In this document: piece after piece, positions 16,702-24,427 of the stretch
How positions within the stretch are numbered: position 1 is the first letter of the stretch
Layout: each line of letters begins with the position of its first letter
Assembly: GCA_947378425.1 (NCBI GenBank)
Contig: CANCJV010000037.1
Coordinates: 1 to 40,720 of the forward strand
Direction of reading: 5' to 3'
DNA length: 40,720 nt
From: Synechococcaceae cyanobacterium
GTDB lineage: Bacteria > Cyanobacteriota > Cyanobacteriia > PCC-6307 > Cyanobiaceae
The notes under the pieces: model-generated
Told to the model about the DNA's origin: nothing
Seen by the model: only the letters and a program-made list of their open reading frames with translations
Databases searched by the model: none
Position numbers and translations under genes: made by a program

Positions 16702-17655
16702 ATGAGTAGTCCTGCGGTCCAACGTCAGGCGCGCCGTTCCTCCCGGCGCCCCCACCGATTCTCCCTGCTGCTGGCCGTGACGATCGGCCTGGGTGGTGGG
16801 CTTGCGCTCGCCAAACCTCTGGCCGATCTGATCACCAGCCAGAAACCAGGCGAGGGCAGCAGTGCCTTCAGCAACCCCTTCTCCTCCTGGAGCGTCGGCA
16901 TCAGCGATCAGAATCTGCTGTTGCTGGGCACGGACGTCGGCGGTGGTAATACCGATGTGATCGCGGTGCTGCATGTCGAGGATGGGGTCACCCACATCAC
17001 CCAGATTCCCCGCGACACCTACGTGGAAGCGGAGCGCTACGGACCGCTGAAGATCAACTCTCTGTACAGCCTGGGAGGGGCGGAGGCGATCAAACAGGAA
17101 GTTGCACACCATCTGAATCGCCCGATTCAGCATCACCTGGTGGTCAACCTCTCCGCCATTCGTCGCATGGCCGACCAACTGGGGGGCATCGAGGTGGATG
17201 TGCCCAAACGCATGTATTACGTCGACCGCAGCCAGGGTCTTTACATCGACCTCAAGCCCGGCCCCCAGAACCTCCAGGGGCGCGATCTCGAGGGTTTCCT
17301 GCGCTTTCGCCATGACGAGACCGGCGATCTCGGGCGGATGGAGCGCCAGCAGCTCGCCCTCAAAGCCCTGTTCCGTAAACTCACCCAACCTCAGAACGTC
17401 GTGCGACTGCCCGCCCTGTTGCTGGCGGGGGGCAAGGATCTCCGCACCGATCTCGGGCCGATGGAGCTGGGGGGGCTGATCACCGGCATGGCCAACACCT
17501 CCCTGGAGACCCAGCGACTCGACGGCCGCCCCTTTGATCGCAACGGCATCAGCTACTGGGATGCGGACTGGGCCAGTGCCGATGAACCCCGCGGTACGGA
17601 GAGCGCCGGCCACTCTGCGTCCCATCCCTCCAATCGCCGTGCTGCCAGGCCTTAG
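16702..17655 (+). CDS. LCP-family (LytR-CpsA-Psr) glycopolymer transferase
   Basis: A predicted membrane-anchored ligase that moves polyisoprenyl-phosphate-linked glycans onto the cell wall, or a related phosphotransferase. 317 residues: one N-terminal membrane helix (LLLAVTIGLGGGLALA, ~16-31) and an extracytoplasmic LCP domain. Family marks are LLLLGTDVGGGNTDVI, the Arg/Asp in ITQIPRDTYVE, a KINSLYSLGG segment, GGIEVDVPKRMYYVD, and LEGFLRFRHDETGDLGRMERQQ, which holds the conserved Arg/Asp pair. The start is ATG 16702. Cyanobacteria lack wall teichoic acid, so the acceptor glycan is unknown. It stands alone on the + strand, about 190 bp from the exporter gene, and converges on the mgtC-like gene. 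The 190 bp that follow hold nothing recognisable. Confidence 0.87.
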   Translation: MSSPAVQRQARRSSRRPHRFSLLLAVTIGLGGGLALAKPLADLITSQKPGEGSSAFSNPFSSWSVGISDQNLLLLGTDVGGGNTDVIAVLHVEDGVTHITQIPRDTYVEAERYGPLKINSLYSLGGAEAIKQEVAHHLNRPIQHHLVVNLSAIRRMADQLGGIEVDVPKRMYYVDRSQGLYIDLKPGPQNLQGRDLEGFLRFRHDETGDLGRMERQQLALKALFRKLTQPQNVVRLPALLLAGGKDLRTDLGPMELGGLITGMANTSLETQRLDGRPFDRNGISYWDADWASADEPRGTESAGHSASHPSNRRAARP

Positions 17656-17847
17656 CGCGACAAGCCCGTTGCGCCTCCATCAAGCCTGATCCAGCCCGGA
17701 GCCATCGGAGACGTCCAACACACTGGTCGAGGCAGGCGTGGCCTAGCGCTCCGGTCAGAACCAGCCCGATCAGCGCACCCGCGGGCAGAGCCAGCCGCCT
17801 GCGAACGAGGCCGCGCCATCAGGCTCCCTGGACGGCAGCGGCAGCTT

Positions 17848-18510
17848 CTATCGCTTTCGCTTCTGATGGGGGAGCGATCCATCCTGCGGCTCCTCGTCCG
17901 ACACCTGATCCTCGGGGGGGATGACGCTGGAGCCCGCACCCAGGGTTCGCCGAATCCGGGGACTCAGGGGCACGGTGAGAGAAGCGCCACGACGCTGGGA
18001 CTTGCCGGCGGATGAGACAGCCTCAGCGCTCTGAGCCGAATCCTGAGCGACATCACCACCGTTGCGCCGATCCGACAGGGTGACCAGGGCCAGGGCCAGG
18101 GCCACCATGGCGAACAGCGGGCTGGCCGCCGCCACCGTGACGCCCAGGGAGGCGGTGAACCAGATCGAGGCGGCGCTGCTCAGGCCCATCACCTCCGGCG
18201 GGGCATGCTTTCGAGGCCTCGAGGGAACCAGAATCTCGCCAGCACCGAGGAAGCCGACCCCCGTGGCCACCCCCTGGATCACCCGGCTGCGGGCCTCTGG
18301 ATCCGGTCCGGCGGCCAGCACCATCAGACAGGCACTGAGTCCCACCAGCACATGCACCCTCAAGCGATTGGGGTGGGGCGTGCTGCCGTGATGGGCGCGG
18401 TTGACGCCGACGGCAAGGCCGCACAACACCGCCAGGCCCATGCGCAGCAGCGCCTCGAGATCCGGGGTGAGCTGCACTGCTGAGCACCAAGGCAACCAGG
18501 CTGCCATCAT
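17848..18510 (-). CDS. MgtC/SapB-family membrane protein
   Basis: A 220-residue inner-membrane protein. The MgtC domain covers residues ~10-145, with helices around LRMGLAVLCGLAVGVNRA, LRVHVLVGLSACLMVLAA, GVATGVGFLGAGEIL, and a last pair around SAASIWFTASLGVTVAAASPLFAMVALALALVTL. Key family features are the GLAVGVNR segment and GVGFLGAGEIL. The C-terminal ~75 residues are polar, Ser/Arg-rich and end KRKR; they replace the ACT-like domain of longer homologues and look disordered. MgtC proteins aid survival at low Mg2+ and may act on membrane energetics; the role in cyanobacteria is undefined. The start is one of two consecutive ATGs (18510, 18507). It is head to head with the tolC-like gene. 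Confidence 0.84.
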   Translation of the reverse strand: MMAAWLPWCSAVQLTPDLEALLRMGLAVLCGLAVGVNRAHHGSTPHPNRLRVHVLVGLSACLMVLAAGPDPEARSRVIQGVATGVGFLGAGEILVPSRPRKHAPPEVMGLSSAASIWFTASLGVTVAAASPLFAMVALALALVTLSDRRNGGDVAQDSAQSAEAVSSAGKSQRRGASLTVPLSPRIRRTLGAGSSVIPPEDQVSDEEPQDGSLPHQKRKR

Positions 18511-18628
18511 CCGTCCGCCGGCCCGGCGGCACCAGCCACCAACCAGTTGTCGAGCTGGGTTGAAGCAGGGGCGCCTGCCGGCGGCGAACACCGATGCTGG
18601 GCCCTCTGAACCGACGGCGCCAAACGGG

Positions 18629-20536
18629 GTGAGCCAGCAGAGCAACCGTGGTGGCAGGGCGCAAGGGCAGGTGCTGGGGACGGGCAGACCCATCGGATCG
18701 CCGCGACGGTTGCTGATTCGCACCGCCATCCCCTGGATCCTGGTCGGCTCCAGCCTGCTGGGCCCCCTGGTTCGCCCCGGCCGCAGCCAGCCCCCCCCGA
18801 CGGCATCCCTGACCACGCCCAGGACTGGGGCCGGTATCGACCAGTTGGAGCGCTCCTGGACTCGCCTGGATCGGGAGTTGCTATTGCTCGATCAGCTTCT
18901 GCCCCCGTCCGCCAGCCCACCACCTCGGGACCAGCCTGAGGTGGCTCCCCTGGCCCCCGACCTGCTGCGGGCCAACCGCCCGGCCGAGAGCACAGCCTCC
19001 CGTCCCACCGCCGCCGCAGCAGCCCTGGCCCTGCCGAGCGCCAGCGAACTGAAAAGCGGCAGTGTGCAGGGCCTGAGCCTGTCCCAGGCCCTGGCGATCG
19101 CCTACGCCCAGAGTCCCCAGCTCCAGGCCAGGCGTCTGGGGGTGGCCCGTCAATTGGCGGAGCTTCAGGCGGCCCTGGGCAGCTACTGGCCGCGACTGCT
19201 GGCGGTGGCGGGCCTGGGCTACGACCAAGCGGCCAACAGCTACGCGGCGGCCGTGGGCAACCCGGTGCTGGGCTTCGGCGGTGCCTTCGCCCCCGGCGGC
19301 GCCTTCTATGTACCCACCGGCGCCGACGCCTACCTGATCCAGGGTGTGCGCAACAGCGCCGCAGGCCTGGAACTGGGCTATGCCCTGGTGGACTTTGCCC
19401 GCACGCCAGCGGTGCGGGCAGCCCGGGCCCGGCTGCAAGAGGCCCGCAGCAGCTACGCCAACGACCTGCGCCTGCTGCAGCTGAACGTCAGCGAGAGCTA
19501 CTACAACCTGCAGCGCAGCGACCAGCTGGTGCGCATCCGTGATGCCGATGTCCGCAACGATCTGGTGATCCTCTCGGATGTGCTGGCGCTCAAGCAGGCC
19601 GGCCTGGTGCCCCGCCTGGATCTGCTGCGGCGCGAGTCGATCGAAGCCGAGTCCCAGGAGCTGCTCACCCAGGCCCTGGCCGATCGGGCCGTGGCCCGCC
19701 GGCGCCTGGCGACCCTGCTCAACCTGCCGGCGAACCTGACCCCGAGCGCCAGCGACCCGATCAGCCTGCAACCGGCCTGGCCCCTGGATCTGGAAGCGAG
19801 TTTGCTGGCCGCCTACCAGGGCAATCCCGAGCTGGAGGCGGTGCTGGCCGCCCGCGAGGCCCTGGCCCGCCAGAAGGATCAGGTGGCGGCCCAGCTGCTG
19901 CCCAGGCTGAGCTTCCTGGCCCGCGCCAGCGGTCTGGCCAACCAGACCAACCAGTGGTCGATCACGGGCGACTGCTGCGGCAGCACCGTGATCCCCAGCC
20001 TGTACACCCATGGCTACGACTGGTCGATGGCCCTCACCTTCCGTTGGCTGCTGTTCGATGCCGGCAGCACCGCCGCCGAGGTGCGGGCCCTCGCCAGCCA
20101 GGAAGCCGCGCAGGCCCAGATCTACGCCGCCCGCCGCAACGACATCCGCCTGCGACTCGAGCAGGCCTTCTTCAACCATGAGGCCAGCCTGGCCAAGCTG
20201 GCCTCGGCCCGGCGCGGCGTGGCGGCCAGCCTGGAGGGCTTCCGCGACGCCAAACTCCGCTATCAGACAGGGCTCTCCGACGAGATCACCCTCTCGCTCA
20301 CCCAGGACCGGCTGGTGCAGAGCCTGGTGCGGCGGCTCAACGCCACGATCGACGTCAACATCACCTACGCCCAGCTGCTGCGGGAGCTGCTGCCGGTGCC
20401 CCGGGAGCCTGATGCCACGGTGCCCGTGACCCTGGAGCTGCCGCAGGCCCTGGGCCCGGCCAGCCCCCTGGCTCCAGCGGCGGCACCGTTGGCTCCGATC
20501 GTTCCAGCGGCCAAAGGGGGCTCAGCCGCACCCTGA
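18629..20536 (+). CDS. TolC-family outer-membrane efflux protein
   Basis: An outer-membrane channel protein of ~635 residues. A signal-anchor-like stretch (RRLLIRTAIPWILVGSSLLGPL) is followed by a Pro/Ala-rich linker to ~residue 130, then two outer-membrane-efflux repeats starting at GLSLSQALAIAYAQSP and ending near VDVNITYAQLLRELL. The repeats have the family's long helices with heptad Leu/Ala patterns and Ser/Tyr/Asn-rich strand segments. The C-terminus is a Pro/Ala tail. The start is uncertain: GTG 18629 and GTG 18671 both place the signal peptide properly, while the frame is open back to 18401 and would then overlap the opposite mgtC-like gene. It is followed at 23 bp by two FUSC genes, forming an efflux operon. 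No periplasmic adaptor (HlyD-like) gene is present. Confidence 0.86.
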   Translation: MSQQSNRGGRAQGQVLGTGRPIGSPRRLLIRTAIPWILVGSSLLGPLVRPGRSQPPPTASLTTPRTGAGIDQLERSWTRLDRELLLLDQLLPPSASPPPRDQPEVAPLAPDLLRANRPAESTASRPTAAAAALALPSASELKSGSVQGLSLSQALAIAYAQSPQLQARRLGVARQLAELQAALGSYWPRLLAVAGLGYDQAANSYAAAVGNPVLGFGGAFAPGGAFYVPTGADAYLIQGVRNSAAGLELGYALVDFARTPAVRAARARLQEARSSYANDLRLLQLNVSESYYNLQRSDQLVRIRDADVRNDLVILSDVLALKQAGLVPRLDLLRRESIEAESQELLTQALADRAVARRRLATLLNLPANLTPSASDPISLQPAWPLDLEASLLAAYQGNPELEAVLAAREALARQKDQVAAQLLPRLSFLARASGLANQTNQWSITGDCCGSTVIPSLYTHGYDWSMALTFRWLLFDAGSTAAEVRALASQEAAQAQIYAARRNDIRLRLEQAFFNHEASLAKLASARRGVAASLEGFRDAKLRYQTGLSDEITLSLTQDRLVQSLVRRLNATIDVNITYAQLLRELLPVPREPDATVPVTLELPQALGPASPLAPAAAPLAPIVPAAKGGSAAP

Positions 20537-20559
20537 TTGTCTCCCTATCCCCTCTGCCC

Positions 20560-21564
20560 ATGCTCCCCCCTGCTGTTCTGCGCACCACGCTGAAGTACGG
20601 AGTGGCGGCGGCCCTGGCCGGGGCCCTGGCGATGAACAGACAGGACGTGCATTTCGCCTGGTACACCCTGGTGGCAGTGGTGATGTGCATGGACGAGACC
20701 GATACCCGGGTGCTGGCCGCCTCCCGCACCCGGGTGCTCGGCACGGTCACCGGCGGGGTGGTCGCCGGTCTGGTGCACACGATTCTGAGCGGCTGGATCG
20801 GCCTGACGGTGAGCCTGTTACTGGTGGTGCCCCTGTTGCGATTGCTGGGCTGGCAATCCAGCCGAGGGCTGGGGATGCTGGTGTGCTCGATGTTGTTTCT
20901 GATCGAGGACTACTCCCAGCTGGACTGGGTCTATGTGCTCAACCGCATCCTCGACACCCTGATCGGCATCGGGGCGGTGCTGGTGGTGAGTTACCTGTTC
21001 TGGCCCGTGAACCGGTTAGCGGAGATCCGCGGCCTCGATGCCCAGCTGCGGGCCACCACCCGGGAGCGACTGATGGCGATTCGCCAGTGGCTGAAGACAA
21101 GCTCCGCCGAGCCCGTCGCTGCACCCGTCGCCATCACCGGCAGCCGACTGGCCCAGCAGCTCAGCCGGCTCGTCACTGACGAACTGCGCAGCAGTCCCCT
21201 GGGCCCAGGCCAACGGCAGCGCTGGCGCCAGCGGGGCGTGCTCTGGGAACGGATCAATCACCACAGCCTGCAACTACAGCGCCTGGTGCGGATGCTGCCC
21301 CAGGGGGCCCTGGCCTTGGCCGACACCCCCTGGCTCGAGGGGCTGCCGGAGATGCTCGCCCCAGGCCCCCAGCCCGAGGTGTCCCCCCTGGCGAAGCGCC
21401 AAAGCCTGGTGCGGCTGGCCACCGACCAGGGCCTGGCCCCCTTGCTGCTGCTGGCCGTCGACGACGAACTGCAGCGGCTGGTGAGAAGTCTGCACAGTCT
21501 CGCCTTGGCAAGCCGCCACGACGACCAGCCATGGCCTGGAGCCAATGGATCGGGTGGCCTGTGA
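20560..21564 (+). CDS. FUSC-family membrane transporter, first of a pair
   Basis: A 334-residue inner-membrane protein resembling one half of aromatic-acid exporters (AaeB/YccS type, FUSC superfamily). The N-terminal ~145 residues contain about five or six hydrophobic helices (for example YGVAAALAGALA, AWYTLVAVVMCM, GTVTGGVVAGLVHTIL, LTVSLLLVVPLLRLLG, LIGIGAVLVVSYLFWPV). The remaining ~190 residues are cytoplasmic, Arg/Gln/Leu-rich and helical. The conserved RVLGTVTGGVVAG loop is typical. AaeB is about 650 residues, so this gene and the next together equal one AaeB-size unit. ATG 20560 lies 23 bp after the tolC-like stop; its stop overlaps the next ATG (TGATG). Confidence 0.82.
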   Translation: MLPPAVLRTTLKYGVAAALAGALAMNRQDVHFAWYTLVAVVMCMDETDTRVLAASRTRVLGTVTGGVVAGLVHTILSGWIGLTVSLLLVVPLLRLLGWQSSRGLGMLVCSMLFLIEDYSQLDWVYVLNRILDTLIGIGAVLVVSYLFWPVNRLAEIRGLDAQLRATTRERLMAIRQWLKTSSAEPVAAPVAITGSRLAQQLSRLVTDELRSSPLGPGQRQRWRQRGVLWERINHHSLQLQRLVRMLPQGALALADTPWLEGLPEMLAPGPQPEVSPLAKRQSLVRLATDQGLAPLLLLAVDDELQRLVRSLHSLALASRHDDQPWPGANGSGGL

Positions 21565-22634
21565 TGAGCGCGACCGTCCCGCCGCTGCTGACCCGCTCCG
21601 ACCTGCGCCTGGCGCTGACCGCCGGCCTGTCGGCCGGACTGGTCATCACCCTGGGCTTGCCCGACCCCGTCTATGCGCCCCTGGCGGTGGCGGCCGTGCT
21701 GGGAGGCACGGTGGGGGCCAGCCGCACCATGGGTATCCAGCGCATGCAGGGCACGCTGCTGGGGGGCGTGATCCTGGTGATCTTCCATCCCACCCTGAGT
21801 GCCATCCTGCCGATGCCGATCGGGGTGGCCCTGGCGCTGGCCTGCACCCGCCTGTTCGGCGGCTCCCTGGGACTCCATTCCGGCTACAAGGTGGCTGGGC
21901 TGGTGGTGGGCATCGGCTGGACCGCCCACGCCAGCCAGCTCAGCACCTGGATTCCCCTGCGCCTGCTGGTGACCCTGATCGGGGTGCTGCTGTCCTGGTT
22001 GGCGGTGGCGCGCTTCTGGCCCAGTCGCGCCCTTGATCAGCGCCAGCAGCTCTGCCGCCGCCTGTGCACAGGCTTCGCCGAGGCCCTGAGGGCGCGGGCG
22101 CTGCAACTGGAGAGTGGGATTGAGGCGGAGGCCAGCGAGCGCCTGGCCCGGCGCAATGCCCTGCTGGCCCAGCTGCTGCAGCTGCAGAGCCAACGGCCTG
22201 AGGCCGAAGCGGAGCTCACCGGGGACCAGCTCGGCGAGCGCCTGGGCCGCCTCTGGGATCTGCAGGAACAACTCCTCAGCAGCCTGATCGCCAGTTACCG
22301 CACCTTGCTGCGGCTGCCGATGGTGCCGATGGCCGGACCCAGCCTGATGCGCCTGCTGGCGGCTGAGGTGGCGGGCCTACGCGCCCTGGCTGAGTGGCTG
22401 GATCTCTGGAGCCTGCACGGGCAGGAAGGCGGCTGGCGGGAACAACACCGGCCGGCGGACGACCGCCTGGCCACTGCGTTGCAGGAGCTGGAGGCCGCCG
22501 AGGCGACCGTGTTCGCCGATGCCCAGGCCAATGCGGTGCTGATGGGCCGCTCCGGCGGGCGGAGGGCCGTGGCCTGCCAGCAGCTGCTGAACAGCGCCCT
22601 CACCTTTGAGGCGGCCTGGGACGCCATGCCCTGA
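21564..22634 (+). CDS. FUSC-family membrane transporter, second of a pair
   Basis: A 356-residue paralogue of the previous gene with the same plan: an N-terminal membrane block (LTAGLSAGLVITLGL, VYAPLAVAAVLGGTVGA, GIQRMQGTLLGGVILVIF, IGVALALACTRLFG, LLVTLIGVLLSWLAVARFWP) and a helical cytoplasmic C-terminal half. The RMQGTLLGGVIL loop matches the RVLGTVTGGVVAG loop of its partner. ATG 21564 shares one base with the preceding stop, so translation is coupled; an in-frame ATG at 21531 is a less likely start. The pair probably forms a heteromeric inner-membrane exporter working with the TolC-like channel. Substrate unknown; aromatic acids are the guess from the family. Confidence 0.82.
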   Translation: MSATVPPLLTRSDLRLALTAGLSAGLVITLGLPDPVYAPLAVAAVLGGTVGASRTMGIQRMQGTLLGGVILVIFHPTLSAILPMPIGVALALACTRLFGGSLGLHSGYKVAGLVVGIGWTAHASQLSTWIPLRLLVTLIGVLLSWLAVARFWPSRALDQRQQLCRRLCTGFAEALRARALQLESGIEAEASERLARRNALLAQLLQLQSQRPEAEAELTGDQLGERLGRLWDLQEQLLSSLIASYRTLLRLPMVPMAGPSLMRLLAAEVAGLRALAEWLDLWSLHGQEGGWREQHRPADDRLATALQELEAAEATVFADAQANAVLMGRSGGRRAVACQQLLNSALTFEAAWDAMP

Positions 22635-22734
22635 AAGCCTGGCGCGCGAATCCCACCCTCCCGACTCTCCACGGACGCCCCTGAATCTGCCCGAAACGTA
22701 GTGACGGCAATGAATCTGGGCGAGAGGATGGGGC

Positions 22735-23170
22735 ATGCAAAAGCCCAAGTCCTTCCGTCCATGACAGCCGGAGAAGACCACCCTCCAACCGCCATCACCC
22801 AGTGATTGGCTCTCGGATGACAACCGGGTGGAGTCCTGCTGGATCTGGGAATGAGCTGGATCTCTCCCAGATCCTGATTTCTGCCCAGAGCAAGGATCCC
22901 CGTGGGGAGAAGGGGTTTGACCCGAGGATGGAGGCGCAGCTTTCCGCGCAGCGACTGACGATGTTGCTGCTCTAGGGCTACGGCGTCGGCACTGTCTCCT
23001 CCCGCAGGATCGAGCGGTCCTGCTACGAGGATCTGGCCTTCCTGGTGTAGGCCGGCAACCAGCAGCCCGATCACAGTCGGATCAGTGAATTCCGCCACCG
23101 CAGCCTCAAGGCGCTATGTGATCTGTTCGCCAGGACAGGCTCGCTGCTGCTCTATCGGCAACAAACTCCT
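22735..23170 (+). pseudogene. Decayed N-terminal part of an IS1182-type transposase
   Basis: The + strand encodes a damaged version of the N-terminal region of IS1182/DUF772-type transposases. It starts at ATG 22735 with MQKPKSFRP, followed at once by an in-frame TGA. DWLSDDNRVE matches the family's DWLPEDH segment. A frameshift occurs near 22850, then ELDLSQI and GFDPRM follow. Beyond a TAG at 22972-22974 come GYGVGTVSSRRIERSCYEDLAFLV, another stop, then AGNQQPDHSRISEFRHRSLKALCDLF. The catalytic DDE region is missing; similarity fades after ~23150. There is no inverted repeat that could be assigned as an IS end. It is an old relic in an otherwise gene-free stretch; 22635-22734 and 23171-23341 hold nothing recognisable apart from the small GTGGCA repeat. 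Confidence 0.8.
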
Positions 23171-23215
23171 CGTTCGTTTCCTGATCGGCGCCGACTTGAT
23201 CGCCTGACCCTGACC

Positions 23216-23239
23216 GTGGCAGTGGCAGTGGCAGTGGCC
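23216..23239. repeat. Hexamer tandem repeat (GTGGCA)3-GTGGCC
   Basis: Four tandem copies of GTGGCA, the last with a C, just past the transposase relic. A simple sequence repeat of the slippage type with no apparent gene context. Confidence 0.6.
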
Positions 23240-23341
23240 CCGCATGGCCTGCCGATGCAGCGGCTGAATCGCTGAGGGCAGCGGGCTCGCCGTCAGCCTG
23301 GCGAGGCGATCCTTCAAGGTGGAGGCTGTCACTTCAGCTCC

Positions 23342-23731
23342 ATGGCCGACGCTCCCTATCTTGTTGCGATGGCCCTGGTGGAGAAGGGGGGGCAGCGAGC
23401 CCTGCCACTGGCGGGCAAATCCCAGTCGGCCGCCGCTGCGGATGAATCGGATCCCGGCGAGGCAGGCCGCACCCTGGCCCTGGAGTTGTTGCTGCGGCTC
23501 TGGCAGGGCAGTGACGAGCTGGCGTTGCGGCGCTCAGCCGGCGATCCCAGCTTGCTGTTGGTGGAGTTGCCCTTGGAGGTGATGAGTGAACAGCTGCCGA
23601 TCCTCAAGGCCCGGTGGATCACCACGGGCGACAGCGAGGCCCTGTTGGCAAGCCTGGAGACTCTGGTGAGCCGCGCCTGGCGGATCACGGTGGCCCGCTA
23701 CGAACCCCTGCGCTTCATCGCCTGGCCCTGA
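23342..23731 (+). CDS. Hypothetical protein, 129 residues
   Basis: Not recognised. From ATG 23342 the product is soluble. An Ala/Gly-rich linker (residues ~22-42) separates a short N-terminal segment (APYLVAMALVEKGG) from a domain with LALELLLRLWQGSDELALRR, LLLVELPLEV and ARWITTGDSEALLASLETLVSRAWRI, which reads as mixed helices and strands. No signal peptide or membrane helix. A GGTGGAGG at about 17 nt upstream is too far to be a normal ribosome site. Codon use resembles nearby genes. The position between a transposase relic and gene-poor DNA means it could be a lineage-specific gene. Confidence 0.5.
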   Translation: MADAPYLVAMALVEKGGQRALPLAGKSQSAAAADESDPGEAGRTLALELLLRLWQGSDELALRRSAGDPSLLLVELPLEVMSEQLPILKARWITTGDSEALLASLETLVSRAWRITVARYEPLRFIAWP

Positions 23732-24427
23732 TCGGCTGGGAGCCGTGGATCAGCCGGAGCCGCGGCCAGGTCCGGGCCCCTGCGGGCCGCACCTCTCGGA
23801 GGATGGACTGGCTTTCGGTTAGGCATGCTTCGCCTGCGACCGCACCTGGAGTGCCAGCCCTGGCGTCAGCGGCAGGAGGCGCCGGGAACGCTGGTGACGG
23901 AGGACGCCTTGATCACCGCCCAGATCCAGGCAGGGTTTCAGGAGCACCGCGAACGATATCGGTTTCGTCTGAGCAAAGGTTCAGCCGTGAGGCCACCGCC
24001 ATGTTCACCTCCTCGCCAACAGCAGGCCCCGGATCCGATGGCCATCGGCATGGTCGAAGCGGTTCTGGAACCTGCACCTGTCGATCTCACCACTGACCAG
24101 ACGGAGCATCAGGCCTTTGCTGGTGGCCGGGTCATCCCGATGCCCCGGATCGGCAACAAGCGACCCGATCAGGCTCGCCAGCGGCCCGCCCCTCCTGGTC
24201 CAACCTGCTGGCTCCTTTTGACGAGTGCTCGGAGCGAGCAAACCCGACGGAGAAGCAAGGAAACCAGTGCAGGGCCTGCCTGTCAACGGCTGGCCTGAAC
24301 CTTGGCCCCTGCTTTGTCCTGCCTAGTGAAGGTTTACCACAGATGCTTTTGCGGCAGGCCGAAAAGTTGTCGTTTTCTGCTCCTGGGCAGGCCACGATTG
24401 CAGGGCTTCGAAGAACTGCTCAATTTG
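23732..24427. other. ~700 bp without a recognisable gene
   Basis: Open frames exist on both strands, the longest 157 codons at 23825-24298 on the + strand, but the translation is low in complexity and ends in a Pro/Arg/Ser-rich stretch with no domain. No tRNA, hairpin cluster or repeat was recognised. The composition and the nearby transposase relic suggest degenerate sequence. The last part must contain the promoter for the porin gene; no clear -35/-10 pair could be defended. Confidence 0.45.

Noticed and set aside
23825..24298. A 157-codon + strand frame
   Set aside because: No domain, odd Pro/Arg/Ser-rich end, and it sits beside a transposase relic; not supported as a gene.
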